A stretch of 62,090 nt of DNA from NCBI RefSeq assembly GCF_003533305.1, contig NZ_DOEH01000021.1:229941-292030 (forward strand), read 5' to 3'. Source of the DNA: Providencia sp. (GTDB lineage Bacteria; Pseudomonadota; Gammaproteobacteria; Enterobacterales; Enterobacteriaceae). Below the pieces are notes generated by a model. It made no database searches. It worked only from the letters and a program-made list of their open reading frames with translations, and was not told the origin of the DNA. Position numbers and translations under genes: made by a program. This document shows positions 10,486 through 19,638 of this stretch, one piece after another. Numbering within the stretch: the first letter of the stretch is position 1; every line of letters begins with the position of its first letter.

Positions 10486-10894
10486 GGCGAAGAATTCTTC
10501 TGATGCATCAACCAATCAAGACACTGAAGACCTGTGGGCTGAAGCACTAGAACTGCAAAAAAAAGCGGAATCCGCCGCCTCAGGTGCGCAAGCCTTTGAT
10601 AGCTTTGATGGGCAAAATCCACTCAATCAGTTATCTGACATCAATCTGATTATGGATATTCCCGTTCGCCTTTCGGTGGAATTGGGTCGCACTAAAATGA
10701 CTATCAAGAAATTACTGAGTCTATCTCAAGGCTCGGTCGTGTCTCTGGATGGTTTAGCTGGTGAGCCTTTGGATATTCTGATCAATGGTTACTTAATCGC
10801 TCAAGGTGAAGTGGTCGTGGTTTCGGATAATTATGGTATTCGAATTACTGACATTATCACACCATCTGAACGTATGCGCCGCTTAAGCCGCTAA
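10478..10894 (+). CDS. fliN: Flagellar motor switch protein FliN
   Basis: 138 residues from the ATG inside the end of fliM. Variable Ser/Ala-rich N-terminus, then the conserved SpoA domain (about 55-135) with the LSVELGRTKMTIKKLL and VSLDGLAGEPLDILING patterns. Forms the lower C ring with FliM and docks FliH during export. GAGGAAAG precedes the ATG. Confidence 0.96.
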   Translation: MSEAKNSSDASTNQDTEDLWAEALELQKKAESAASGAQAFDSFDGQNPLNQLSDINLIMDIPVRLSVELGRTKMTIKKLLSLSQGSVVSLDGLAGEPLDILINGYLIAQGEVVVVSDNYGIRITDIITPSERMRRLSR

Positions 10895-10920
10895 GCTAAT
10901 AAACAGGTGAATAACTGAAT

Positions 10921-11379
10921 ATGACATTACCGACTGAAACTCAACAGACACCGAACAACGCGCCATTTTTATCTAGCACTATCATGCCAAGTGAACCTGC
11001 TGCGCCGGCTATCAATCATAATGATAGTTTGATACAAATTTCGGGGTCTCTTGGCGGTATTATTTTATTGATACTTGTAGGCGCTTGGTTGGTCAAAAAA
11101 TTAGGCTTTGCACCCAAAAAAATGGGTAAAAACCAAATTATTAATGTTAAAGGCAGTTGTTCACTGGGTAATAAAGAGCGCGTTGTCGTGATTGAAGTTA
11201 ATCATGAATATTTAGTGCTCGGCGTTACGGCTCAGACCGTCAATTTGTTGCATCAATACCCTGCTCAATCAGAAAATGAATTTGATGCACAATTAGAGCC
11301 ACTCACGTTTCAATCTTTATTAAATAAAAAACAAGATGCCGCCAAAAAAGCGGCTTCGGTTGTACCTATTTATAAGTAA
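10921..11379 (+). CDS. fliO: Flagellar export protein FliO
   Basis: 152 residues with a single membrane segment at about 39-58 (SLGGIILLILVGAWLVKKLG) and a basic cytoplasmic domain (KNQIINVKGSCSLGNKERVVV). FliO is an assembly factor for the FliP ring of the export gate. The sequence is divergent, as always for FliO; position between fliN and fliP decides the call. AGGTG lies 12 bases before the ATG. Confidence 0.93.
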   Translation: MTLPTETQQTPNNAPFLSSTIMPSEPAAPAINHNDSLIQISGSLGGIILLILVGAWLVKKLGFAPKKMGKNQIINVKGSCSLGNKERVVVIEVNHEYLVLGVTAQTVNLLHQYPAQSENEFDAQLEPLTFQSLLNKKQDAAKKAASVVPIYK

Positions 11380-11391
11380 CCGGAAGCGCAC

Positions 11392-12135
11392 ATGTTATCT
11401 TTAAAACCGACCGCGGTTATTGCTGCGCTCTTGTTTATTCTGCCCAACAGCGCTTTCGCAGCGCTACCCGCAGTTATCAGCCATACGCTCGCTGATGGTG
11501 GCCAAACATGGTCATTGCCTGTACAAACACTGCTATTTTTAACACTACTTGGTTTTATCCCTGCATTACTATTAATGATGACCAGTTTCACCCGTATCAT
11601 TATTGTGCTGGGATTATTGCGAAATGCGCTAGGTACCCCTTCTGCACCACCCAACCAAGTGCTGCTAGGATTAGCTCTGTTCCTCACCTTTTTTGTGATG
11701 TCCCCCGTGGCAGATCAGGTTTACCGTGAGGCATATCAACCTTTTAGTGAAGATAAAATCAGCCTTGAAATCGCCTTAGAGAAAGGAACTGCGCCGTTTA
11801 GAACCTTTATGTTAGGGCAAACTCGTGAGTCAGACTTAGCATTGTTCGCACGTATCGCCAAAATTGGTGATATTCAAGAAGCTAAAGATGTTCCGATGCG
11901 AATTTTAGTACCTGCGTTTATTACCAGTGAGCTAAAAACAGCATTTCAGATCGGTTTTACCATTTTTATTCCTTTTCTGATCATCGACCTCGTTGTCGCC
12001 AGTGTTCTTATGGCGTTAGGTATGATGATGGTGCCACCTGCAACTGTTTCGTTGCCATTTAAATTAATGCTATTTGTACTGGTTGATGGCTGGCAATTGT
12101 TGCTTGGTTCATTATCGCAAAGCTTTTTTAATTAG
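11392..12135 (+). CDS. fliP: Flagellar export gate protein FliP
   Basis: 247 residues with a cleavable signal peptide (about 1-23, ending NSAFA), which is characteristic of FliP. Then come four membrane helices and the conserved [20 protein letters not shown] and [13 protein letters not shown] motifs. Forms the five-subunit core of the FliPQR export channel. GGAAG precedes the start. FliQ begins 8 bases after the stop. Confidence 0.97.
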   Translation: MLSLKPTAVIAALLFILPNSAFAALPAVISHTLADGGQTWSLPVQTLLFLTLLGFIPALLLMMTSFTRIIIVLGLLRNALGTPSAPPNQVLLGLALFLTFFVMSPVADQVYREAYQPFSEDKISLEIALEKGTAPFRTFMLGQTRESDLALFARIAKIGDIQEAKDVPMRILVPAFITSELKTAFQIGFTIFIPFLIIDLVVASVLMALGMMMVPPATVSLPFKLMLFVLVDGWQLLLGSLSQSFFN

Positions 12136-12143
12136 GAATTATT

Positions 12144-12413
12144 ATGACACCTGAATCCGTTATGGCGATGGGCACTGAAGCAATGAAGATTGCGCTAATG
12201 CTAGCAGCACCTTTATTGCTAGCCGCCCTTGCTGCTGGTTTGATTATCAGTTTGCTACAAGCCGCGACTCAGGTGAATGAGATGACGTTGTCATTTATTC
12301 CTAAAATATTATCTGTAATTTCGGTATTAATTATCGCTGGCCCTTGGATGCTAAACTTGCTCACTGACTATATACGCGCCTTATTTACTAATCTGCCGTT
12401 TATAATTGGTTAG
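12144..12413 (+). CDS. fliQ: Flagellar export gate protein FliQ
   Basis: 89 residues, two hydrophobic helices (about 17-37 and 52-75), starting MTPESVMAMGTEAMKIAL as in enterobacterial FliQ. Four copies wrap around the FliP5-FliR1 core of the export gate. Separated by two bases from fliR. Confidence 0.97.
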   Translation: MTPESVMAMGTEAMKIALMLAAPLLLAALAAGLIISLLQAATQVNEMTLSFIPKILSVISVLIIAGPWMLNLLTDYIRALFTNLPFIIG

Positions 12414-12415
12414 CA

Positions 12416-13195
12416 ATGTTAACCATCACCAGTGAAACACTCACACTGTGGCTTAGCCAAGGTTTTTACCCTTTCATACGCCTTTTGGCGCTGTTTGGTA
12501 CAGCGCCATTTTTTAATGAAAAACAATCAGTAACTAAAGTTCGCGTCATGCTAGCGTTCTTTATTGTTTTGATTGTATCGCCGCAACTTCCCGTGGTTAA
12601 TATTCCACTGTTTTCTGCTATGGGTTTATGGGTGATTGTTCAGCAAATGGTGATTGGTGTCGCTATGGGATTAACGATGCAAATGGCTTTTGCTGCTGTA
12701 CGCCATGCGGGTGAAGTGATTGGCTTGCAGATGGGATTATCTTTTGCGACCTTTTTTGACCCGACTGGCGGCCCTAACATGCCGATTCTGGGACGTATTT
12801 TAAATCTTATTACACTATTACTTTTTCTCGCCTTTGACGGCCATTTATGGCTTATTTACATTTTGGTGAGTTCTTTTGACCTACTACCGATTCAAACGGC
12901 TCCTCTAAATCGAGATGGTTTTTGGGTCTTTGTACAATTTGCTAATACCATATTTATCAATGGATTAATGCTGGCATTACCCTTTATTATTTTATTTTTA
13001 ATCCTCAACCTTGCCCTCGGTATATTAAACCGCATGACCCCGCAACTCTCCGTATTTGTCGTCGGTTTCCCCCTCACCCTGACAATTGGCATCAGTATGT
13101 TAGGCGTGCTTATTTCCATTCTCCCCAGCTACACAGAACGTCTTATTAGCCAAGCCTTCGAACAGTTATCACTGATGTTTAATTTGTTTGTTTGA
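12416..13195 (+). CDS. fliR: Flagellar export gate protein FliR
   Basis: 259 residues, six hydrophobic segments, with the conserved FATFFDPTGGPNMPILGRIL region near residues 103-122. Single-copy subunit that closes the FliPQR channel. Last gene of the operon. No clear terminator follows; the next 60 bases run into a colicin gene fragment. Confidence 0.97.
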   Translation: MLTITSETLTLWLSQGFYPFIRLLALFGTAPFFNEKQSVTKVRVMLAFFIVLIVSPQLPVVNIPLFSAMGLWVIVQQMVIGVAMGLTMQMAFAAVRHAGEVIGLQMGLSFATFFDPTGGPNMPILGRILNLITLLLFLAFDGHLWLIYILVSSFDLLPIQTAPLNRDGFWVFVQFANTIFINGLMLALPFIILFLILNLALGILNRMTPQLSVFVVGFPLTLTIGISMLGVLISILPSYTERLISQAFEQLSLMFNLFV

Positions 13196-13254
13196 TGGTT
13201 TTTGACAACTTTTATCAATTACGTATTTAAGATTTGCGCTCAAATACTGGATAA

Positions 13255-13517
13255 ACCGTTTTAAATATAAAGGTATTGGGTGCTATTAATGTTAATGATC
13301 TCAGAAGAGAGTTAATTAAAGCCACCCAAACTGATTTTTTGTTAAGACTGAAACAATTTTGGCGGGGATGGCAGCTACCGCTGTAACTGGATTTGCATTC
13401 AGTTTCTTGCTGGGTGGTCCTTTAGGGCTTCTTAGTTACGGATTAATTATGTCTGGTGTCGGTACTTTGATTGATGATAAATTAATTGAAGATACAAATA
13501 AACTAATTGGCATTTAA
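13255..13517 (+). pseudogene. 3' remnant of a pore-forming colicin gene
   Basis: Only the end of the pore domain survives. One frame gives VNDLRRELIKATQTDF (from about 13291). After a frame change in the T-run at 13335-13340 the next frame gives FFVKTETILAGMAATAVTGF, then a hydrophobic hairpin (FSFLLGGPLGLLSYGLIM) and the family-typical ending IDDKLIEDTNKLIGI with a stop at 13515-13517. This matches the C-terminus of E1/Ia-type pore-forming colicins, where a hydrophobic helical hairpin is followed by an ID...N...IGI end. The receptor and translocation parts are absent because fliR ends only 60 bases upstream. The convergent immunity gene next to it supports the call. Confidence 0.75.
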
Positions 13518-13530
13518 TTAATTGAATAAA

Positions 13531-13558
13531 AATCTGCTTATTTATTCAGCAGCTTTTT
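13531..13558. terminator. Bidirectional terminator between colicin remnant and immunity gene
   Basis: CTGCT (13534-13538) and AGCAG (13548-13552) form a stem with a 9-base loop. It is followed by CTTTTTT on the plus strand and by ATTTTTATT on the minus strand. It overlaps the last codons of the immunity gene. Shared terminators between converging colicin and immunity genes are usual in pore-forming colicin operons. Confidence 0.55.
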
Positions 13559-13873
13559 TACCAATAAACCTAACAATAAAAATAGTGTAATCGGAATGGA
13601 AAATAAAAACACGGTCCCATAATATATCGCTAATCCGCCCATTTTACCGGGAGTGTCCATAAATAATCCTCTGTTCCAAAACTCTCGAGTGGTGAATTTC
13701 AGGAATAGCCATTCAGCCGCCCATTTGGACAATGGATATAATCCTATGCCGGAAATACTAATTAATAAAATTAAATGCTTATATTTTAATTCACTATCCA
13801 GACATGAGTATAAAAATAAAGCACCAATAAACCAACTCCAGCACATATTTTGAATATAATATTGTTTACTCAC
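13538..13873 (-). CDS. Colicin E1-type immunity protein
   Basis: 111 residues, three to four hydrophobic segments. It shares the pattern of the colicin E1/A-type immunity family: an N-terminal YYIQN, a central YPLSKWAAEWLFLKF followed by the basic/aromatic EFWNRG, and a C-terminal IPITLFLLLGLLVKKLLNK helix. Such proteins sit in the inner membrane and block the matching pore-forming toxin. Start codon is GTG with no obvious ribosome site. It converges on the colicin remnant, exactly the layout of colicin/immunity pairs. The reading frame is intact although the toxin is broken, so it may still protect against a related bacteriocin. Confidence 0.8.
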   Translation of the reverse strand: MSKQYYIQNMCWSWFIGALFLYSCLDSELKYKHLILLISISGIGLYPLSKWAAEWLFLKFTTREFWNRGLFMDTPGKMGGLAIYYGTVFLFSIPITLFLLLGLLVKKLLNK

Positions 13874-13901
13874 TGAAGTTTATTTTGTTAAAAATTGAGT
13901 G

Positions 13902-14321
13902 TTAATTTACCTTAAATTTCCCTTGCTTCCATTGCTTTATAGTATTAGCTTTGGCGGCAGAACTCTGAACATAACCAATCCCCCACGAACCGACACCATA
14001 CTGATAAATCTGATGTTTATAGGCACTTTCAGCTGTCGCTTCACCTGCATAAGGGGCGACCGTATCCTGAAATGCCATAATTCCATCATTTGTTCCGAAA
14101 TCAGGCCAGTCAGCAATAAATCGTTTGATATCATCAGCTCCTTTTTTACAGGCTACTACTAATTCTTTATACGGTGTTTCAGCTCCCTCTTTAATTAATG
14201 CTTTAGCATTATAATCACAGTTATAACCAATATAAGCATTAACTGCTTGTTCATATTCAGTATCAGCCAACCCAAATGGGCTGAAGCTGAGAGTAATAAC
14301 TAATAATATTTTTTTATTCAT
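13902..14321 (-). CDS. Small secreted protein of unknown function
   Basis: 139 residues. A clear signal peptide (about 1-19, cut after FGLA) predicts export. The mature part has two cysteines (YNCDYN and VVACKK) that could form a disulfide, and a Gly/Tyr/Trp-rich C-terminus (YQYGVGSWGIGYVQSSA). I do not recognise a family. AGGA lies eight bases before the ATG; a TTG one codon earlier is less likely. It lies on the same strand as the colicin immunity gene, 28 bases upstream, so the two may be co-transcribed. Low GC like the rest of the seam. Confidence 0.7.
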   Translation of the reverse strand: MNKKILLVITLSFSPFGLADTEYEQAVNAYIGYNCDYNAKALIKEGAETPYKELVVACKKGADDIKRFIADWPDFGTNDGIMAFQDTVAPYAGEATAESAYKHQIYQYGVGSWGIGYVQSSAAKANTIKQWKQGKFKVN

Positions 14322-14653
14322 CAAACTTTATCCTGCTATCTCAGATGGTGGCTATAGAGCATGTTAAGATAAATCTTACATGAGAATGATACGTAATATC
14401 AAGAGTGTTTATATCTTCATGTGACAAAATTTCGTGATATAGAATTCACAAATTAATCGATTGACTCAGTCTTCATATAATGAATTATTTAATATAATAC
14501 CTTTTTTTACATGCCCTGCGACTGTGATCTTTACTTTGCGAGAAAGGAGTGACATTTTAAACTTGCAATAACAAAAAAATCACACCTGAAAATAAAGATA
14601 TTATTTCAAAGTGTGATTTATTTAAACGCGGTCTACTTAAACAAAAAAGCGAA
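14322..14653. other. Intergenic between secreted unknown and flgL
   Basis: 332 bases. The left part should carry the leftward promoter of the secreted protein/immunity pair. The right part holds the flgL terminator. No gene was seen. Confidence 0.4.
14573..14618 (-). terminator. Rho-independent terminator of the flgB-L operon
   Basis: On the minus strand AATCACAC (14618-14611) pairs with GTGTGATT (14585-14578) and is followed by TTTTT. It lies 36 bases after the flgL stop. Confidence 0.75.
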
Positions 14654-15589
14654 TTAACGGCCGCCGAATAACGACATGCTGTTCAAGTCCTTAAAGATAT
14701 CTTGAGAAGCTTCAAACATCGCTTTTTCTTTATAGTAATCGGTCGTTGTGCCTGTCCAGTTAGTACTTAACAACTCGCTTTTACGCAGCTCATTTTGAAT
14801 GGTGCGCGTGTCAGCCAAAAAATCTAATTTTTCGATTTCTTGTAGTTGTAAGCCTTGTTTTGCTTCAATATTAGAAACTTGGTCCAATGCTAACTTAATG
14901 CCTCTGTTAGCGGCATTTATGCCTTCTTGTGCTCTGTCTAAATCTGCTTGTGGTGCATCTTCTTGAGGAATTTTAAGCGCTTTAATCCCTTCATTCAGCG
15001 ATTTAAACACATTCACCACATTGCTACCGTCTGTTTCAAAAACCTGCGCACCCGTGAAATAAGTGGTCATTTCCCGATCGCTAGACACGTTCTGCATAAC
15101 AGGCTTGTCGCCACCATTGTATTTAACTTCACCATCGGCAGTGGTTTCAAATGGCGGCTTATCTGACTTAAAGCCAGCAAAAATATAACGGCCATTACCA
15201 TCAGTGGTATTGCCCAGCGCCACCAACTGATCTTTAAGACCCGTTAATTGTTCTGCTAGTGAATTTCTATCTTTATCACTCAAGCCACCTTGGTTGGAAG
15301 CTTGAATAATAGTGGTATCGATTTGTGTTGTCACATCAGTCATTTGCGACAAAATACTCATTTGTAACGTCATGCCTGTTTTTGCAAAACCACGGCTCGT
15401 TACATACTGTTGATTACGGTTTTCAGATTGATTAATGCGTACCGCCTGGGATGATGCTTGCGGATCATCCGAAGGCTTACTCACTCGTTTACCCGATGCT
15501 AATTGGCTACCCGCATCCATCCAACGAGATTGTGCATTATTCATGTCTTGCAATCGTTGATGGTAAATCATATTGGTACTTAAACGCAT
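14654..15589 (-). CDS. flgL: Flagellar hook-filament junction protein FlgL (HAP3)
   Basis: 311 residues. Flagellin-like protein linking hook to filament. The N-terminus has the flagellin-type helix (MRLSTNMIYHQRLQDMNNAQ, then GSQLASGKRVSKPSDDP), and the C-terminal helix ends ...MSLFGGR. Together with flgK it forms the distal end of the flg cluster, 126 bases after flgK, and ends at a strong terminator. Confidence 0.96.
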   Translation of the reverse strand: MRLSTNMIYHQRLQDMNNAQSRWMDAGSQLASGKRVSKPSDDPQASSQAVRINQSENRNQQYVTSRGFAKTGMTLQMSILSQMTDVTTQIDTTIIQASNQGGLSDKDRNSLAEQLTGLKDQLVALGNTTDGNGRYIFAGFKSDKPPFETTADGEVKYNGGDKPVMQNVSSDREMTTYFTGAQVFETDGSNVVNVFKSLNEGIKALKIPQEDAPQADLDRAQEGINAANRGIKLALDQVSNIEAKQGLQLQEIEKLDFLADTRTIQNELRKSELLSTNWTGTTTDYYKEKAMFEASQDIFKDLNSMSLFGGR

Positions 15590-15715
15590 AATATTTAAAT
15601 CCTTATTTAACGCTCTCTTATCCCCAAAATAACCTTAACTTATTGTCAATAATTCAAGTTACACAGTAATGGCGATGTAATACATAGTCACTGGTAACTT
15701 GAAAAAACGAATAAA

Positions 15716-17356
15716 TTAAAATGCGCGCATCAATGCATTAAACAAGTCATCGACGGTCTTCAATACCTGAGCATTAGCATTAAAAAACTGCTGAATCTTT
15801 TGCATCTGAATACTTTCTTCATTCATATTCACGCCAGAAATCGCTTGTTCTTGCTGATAAAAACTTTCTGTCATTTTATTTTGTGTTTCAGAGTCAATTT
15901 GAGCTTGTTTTGTTCTGCTACCAACGTCATTAACTAATGTTGCGTAGAAATCTGAGAACGTAGAACTATTATCAACCAGTTTTTGATCCTGTAATTTAAC
16001 CAGTTCTTTGATGTTTTCGTTATCACCAGGACCACTATCTTTACTACCCGCTGCGGCAAAATCGGATGCATCAGTGACTTTGGTTTGCATCCCATTAATA
16101 ACGCCGTTCACCGGCTTAACAACGAATGAATCCCCTTTCATGGCAGGACCATTACTGATGTTAAGTTCTATACCATCAAATTTAAGGACACCATTCGTTG
16201 CGCTATCTACAGTGACTTTACTGCCTTCTGGCAAACGAGTGACATTCCATTCAGTGCCATCAAAACGCATTTCATAGTTATTACCCGTCACCTTAGATAC
16301 ATCGCTGTATTTAAGATCGAAATCGACTTTACTTTGATTATAGGTATTGCTAACTACGCTACCTTTACCAATATCAAAGAAATCCCCCCCTTGTTCACCG
16401 TTAGCTTTGAAACCTTTACTATGCGCTTCATTAAATTTGGTGGTAAACACTAAGGCGAGCTTATTTAATTTTTGATAAGCAGGGTCAATCACTTCTTGGC
16501 GTGAGCGTAAAATGCCGCTTAATTCACCACCACGAAATGATTCATCCGGTATTTCACGTGCTTGACCATTTGCACCAACAAACCCAATACTAAAACGGCT
16601 GTCATCTTTAGACGATGGAACGGCTTCTAGACGATTCGCTTTTTCACCCGTGACTAATGGCAAACCATTCGCAAAGGTCACGTTATAGTTACCATTTTGT
16701 TCGATAACTTTAACGCCAATCAGTGAATTAACTTCATTCACGAGGCGATCGCGCACATCTAGCAGGTCATTAGGTTCTGAACCGCTAACTGAGCGAACTC
16801 GTGCTATTTGCTGGTTTAAACCCGCAATTTTTTCTGCGTAGATATTAATGTCTTTCACCTTGTTTTCAATTTGGTGATTAATATCGCGCTCCATTTCTTG
16901 TAGACGTCTATCGGCTTCTTTGAATTGCCCCACTAGGGCATTCGCTTTGCCTAAAAAGACATCAATCAGTGTTTTATCACTTGCATCACTGGAAGCTGAA
17001 TCCAATGCAGTAAAGAAACTACCAATATTGCTTGAAATATCTTCAATATCGTTAGTCAGTAAATCATCAACCTTATTACAGTTTTTAACGTAAGCCTCAT
17101 AATCACCGCTACGTGCGCGAGATTGGCTATATTGTGCGTTAACAAATTCATCAAACTCACGACGAACATGACTGAAATAAGTACCATTACCAAAATAACC
17201 GTTAGGTGTCATTGTGCCGGGATTCTCCCCGAAAACAGCACTTTGGCGGTGATAATAGCCCACACCGGCGTTCGCTAGGTTATTTGAAATAACACTTAGC
17301 CCACCTTGCGCGGCATTGACACCACTTAGCGCATTATTCATTACATTGTTCAGCAT
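15716..17356 (-). CDS. flgK: Flagellar hook-filament junction protein FlgK (HAP1)
   Basis: 546 residues, the usual FlgK length. Conserved ends: N-terminal NNALSGVNAAQGGLSVISNN and C-terminal GVNMNEESIQMQKIQQFFNA, which build the D0/D1 helices packed on the hook; the central domain is variable. A sigma-28-type promoter at 17422-17448 lies 66 bases upstream, so flgKL can be expressed with late genes as well as from the flgB operon. Confidence 0.97.
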   Translation of the reverse strand: MLNNVMNNALSGVNAAQGGLSVISNNLANAGVGYYHRQSAVFGENPGTMTPNGYFGNGTYFSHVRREFDEFVNAQYSQSRARSGDYEAYVKNCNKVDDLLTNDIEDISSNIGSFFTALDSASSDASDKTLIDVFLGKANALVGQFKEADRRLQEMERDINHQIENKVKDINIYAEKIAGLNQQIARVRSVSGSEPNDLLDVRDRLVNEVNSLIGVKVIEQNGNYNVTFANGLPLVTGEKANRLEAVPSSKDDSRFSIGFVGANGQAREIPDESFRGGELSGILRSRQEVIDPAYQKLNKLALVFTTKFNEAHSKGFKANGEQGGDFFDIGKGSVVSNTYNQSKVDFDLKYSDVSKVTGNNYEMRFDGTEWNVTRLPEGSKVTVDSATNGVLKFDGIELNISNGPAMKGDSFVVKPVNGVINGMQTKVTDASDFAAAGSKDSGPGDNENIKELVKLQDQKLVDNSSTFSDFYATLVNDVGSRTKQAQIDSETQNKMTESFYQQEQAISGVNMNEESIQMQKIQQFFNANAQVLKTVDDLFNALMRAF

Positions 17357-17421
17357 AAGCTTTTCCTGTTCTTGGCGTGTATCCCATAAGGATAGTCACC
17401 TGAATTTCTTCACTTAATCAG

Positions 17422-17448
17422 TTATCGGAAAATTGGCGTAAACATTTA
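17422..17448 (-). promoter_or_regulatory. Sigma-28 (FliA) promoter for flgKL
   Basis: On the minus strand TAAATGTT, 11 bases, then TCCGATAA, against the consensus TAAAGTTT-N11-GCCGATAA. Ends 66 bases before the flgK ATG. flgKL has a class III promoter in Salmonella as well. Confidence 0.75.
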
Positions 17449-17528
17449 GTCCTAACGCCCTTTAATACTTAAAATAATTCAGGTTTTGAGCTAAATGGTG
17501 CCTCACACAACCGAAAACATGTTCAGTA

Positions 17529-18506
17529 TTAAAAAATATCATTTAAGTCGATGGTGTAAGCCTGTACAGCTCTAGATGCAGACGTATTTGCTGGTTGATG
17601 ACCACGAATTTGGTTAATCAACGTAATTAATTTATCTGAGTACCCAGGATCTGTTGCATACCCTGCTTGATGCAATCGACGAGCAGCTATTTCAGGACTC
17701 GATGCTGTTTGTACATTCTTATAGCGTGGATTATCAGTCAGTAGGCTAATGTAATCGGCAATAGCTTCTTCGTATGAGCCATACACCCGAAAATCATCTC
17801 GCATTTTAAGGGTTTTACCGTCAATCACTTCTGTCGTCATGATATTTGTGACAGGGCCTTGCCAGCTTTTTCCTGCTTTAATACCAAACAGGTTATGACT
17901 GGTTTTACCGTCCATAGTGAGGATTTCTCTTTGTCCCCAACCACTTTCTAGCGCGGCTTGCGCTAAAATCAAGAAATGCGAAATACCACTTTTTTGGCTC
18001 GCCGCTTTCGCAGGCTCCATCAATCGACCAATAAAATTAGTGCTATTGAGTGATAATGATTTTATTTTTTGGAATGGTGCAGAAAGTGCATCTCCCGTAG
18101 GGGCAAAACGGCGCATCATTTGTGCCATCGAAAATGGCGGCAATGATTGCAAGGTTTTCTCATCTAACGAGGAAAAAGAAGCTTGAGTCGGTAAATCTTG
18201 TTGCTGCGAGTTGCGCGTTAACTGTTGGTACATCATATCGGCAAAACCAAGCCCTTTTTGCGATAAATCTTGAGCAATTTGCTGATCATACATACTGGTT
18301 AACATACGTGTTTGGTCGCTTGAAAACATACCATCTTGTGGAAGCGCCGAACGCATACTTTTTAGCATCATTTGAACAAAAGTGGCTTCAAGTTGCTGCG
18401 TAACATGACGCAGCCCTTGTTCAGGATCTTTATTCAATTCACCTTTCAAGCTGCTTAGGGACTGAACATCAAATGCAGCCCCTTGCAATAACTGCATATC
18501 ACTCAT
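17529..18506 (-). CDS. flgJ: Flagellar rod assembly protein / peptidoglycan hydrolase FlgJ
   Basis: 325 residues from the ATG that shares one base with the flgI stop. Two domains: an N-terminal rod-capping part (about 1-110, with FVQMMLKSMRSALPQDGMF) and a C-terminal glucosaminidase domain (about 160-310, with HFLILAQAALESGWGQ and the glutamate of ALESG as catalytic candidate). It drills the periplasmic peptidoglycan for rod passage. The flg operon continues upstream. Confidence 0.96.
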   Translation of the reverse strand: MSDMQLLQGAAFDVQSLSSLKGELNKDPEQGLRHVTQQLEATFVQMMLKSMRSALPQDGMFSSDQTRMLTSMYDQQIAQDLSQKGLGFADMMYQQLTRNSQQQDLPTQASFSSLDEKTLQSLPPFSMAQMMRRFAPTGDALSAPFQKIKSLSLNSTNFIGRLMEPAKAASQKSGISHFLILAQAALESGWGQREILTMDGKTSHNLFGIKAGKSWQGPVTNIMTTEVIDGKTLKMRDDFRVYGSYEEAIADYISLLTDNPRYKNVQTASSPEIAARRLHQAGYATDPGYSDKLITLINQIRGHQPANTSASRAVQAYTIDLNDIF

Positions 18507-19609
18507 TAAATAATCTCCAATTTCGCACGTAGGCAACCTGCACTTTCCATCGCCTGCAAAATTGACATCAAATCATTAGGTGTCGCCCCTAATGTATTGA
18601 GTGCTTGAATGACTTGATTAAGTTGCACACTCGCGTTGACTTTTTGCAGTGCCCCACCTTGATCACGCACACCCACACTGGTATTACGCGTGACAACGGT
18701 TTGACCGCCTGCAAAAGGCGTATCGGGCTGACTCACTTGAGTTTGTCTTTCCACCGTAACCGCCAAACTACCGTGGGCTACTGCGCAGCTTTCTAACGTC
18801 ACACTGCGATTAATCACCACTGAGCCTGTTCGAGAATTTAATATCACTTTGGCTTCTGCGATTGGCGTGCGCACATTCAACTCTTGTACACGGGATAAAA
18901 AGAGCACTTGATCTCGATTGTTTGCAGGAACCAGCAATTGAACAGTACGTGAATCCAGCGCCGTTGCTGTGCCCATCCCACCCATACGGTTAATCGCGTC
19001 TGTAATATCTTGTGCTAAGGTAAAACTATCTTCATTCAATTGCAGGTTGATAGCACCACTTTGACCGAAGTTGCTCGGCAATTCGCGCTCAATCGTCGCT
19101 CCACCAGAAATTCGTCCGCCATTAAGTTGATTCACTTTAATGCTGCTGCCACCACCACTTGCTCCCGCACCGCCCACTAAAACATTGCCTTGTGCCATTG
19201 CATAAACTTGACCGTCAGCACCTTTTAACGGCGTCATCAATAACGTACCACCACGTAAACTTTTGGCATTACCCATTGATGAAACGACAATATCGACTTC
19301 CTGCCCTGCACGTGAAAAAGGAGGCAATTTTGCCGTGATCATCACCGCCGCCACATTTTTCAATTGCATATTAGTGCCAGCCGGAACAGTGATCCCCATT
19401 TGGGATAACATATTGTTCAAGCTTTGAGTGGTAAATGGCGTTTGCATGGTTTGGTCACCAGTTCCATCAAGGCCAACCACTAAACCATAACCAATTAATG
19501 CGTTATCTCGCACACCTTGTATGGAGGTGAGGTCTTTAATGCGCTCACTTTGCGCAGGTGCCACAACAAGGCAAAATAGTGATAGCAAAATGAATACTTT
19601 GTTTTTCAT
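18506..19609 (-). CDS. flgI: Flagellar P-ring protein FlgI
   Basis: 367 residues with a signal peptide (about 1-21, ending APAQS). Forms the P ring in the peptidoglycan layer. Typical motifs are [20 protein letters not shown] and [12 protein letters not shown]. Two further cysteines (ESCAV and AGCLR) match the intramolecular disulfide made by DsbA in enterics. The flgI stop and flgJ start overlap by one base. Confidence 0.97.
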   Translation of the reverse strand: MKNKVFILLSLFCLVVAPAQSERIKDLTSIQGVRDNALIGYGLVVGLDGTGDQTMQTPFTTQSLNNMLSQMGITVPAGTNMQLKNVAAVMITAKLPPFSRAGQEVDIVVSSMGNAKSLRGGTLLMTPLKGADGQVYAMAQGNVLVGGAGASGGGSSIKVNQLNGGRISGGATIERELPSNFGQSGAINLQLNEDSFTLAQDITDAINRMGGMGTATALDSRTVQLLVPANNRDQVLFLSRVQELNVRTPIAEAKVILNSRTGSVVINRSVTLESCAVAHGSLAVTVERQTQVSQPDTPFAGGQTVVTRNTSVGVRDQGGALQKVNASVQLNQVIQALNTLGATPNDLMSILQAMESAGCLRAKLEII

Positions 19610-19638
19610 TGAATTCTCTCGGCTGTTCTATTCGCTAA

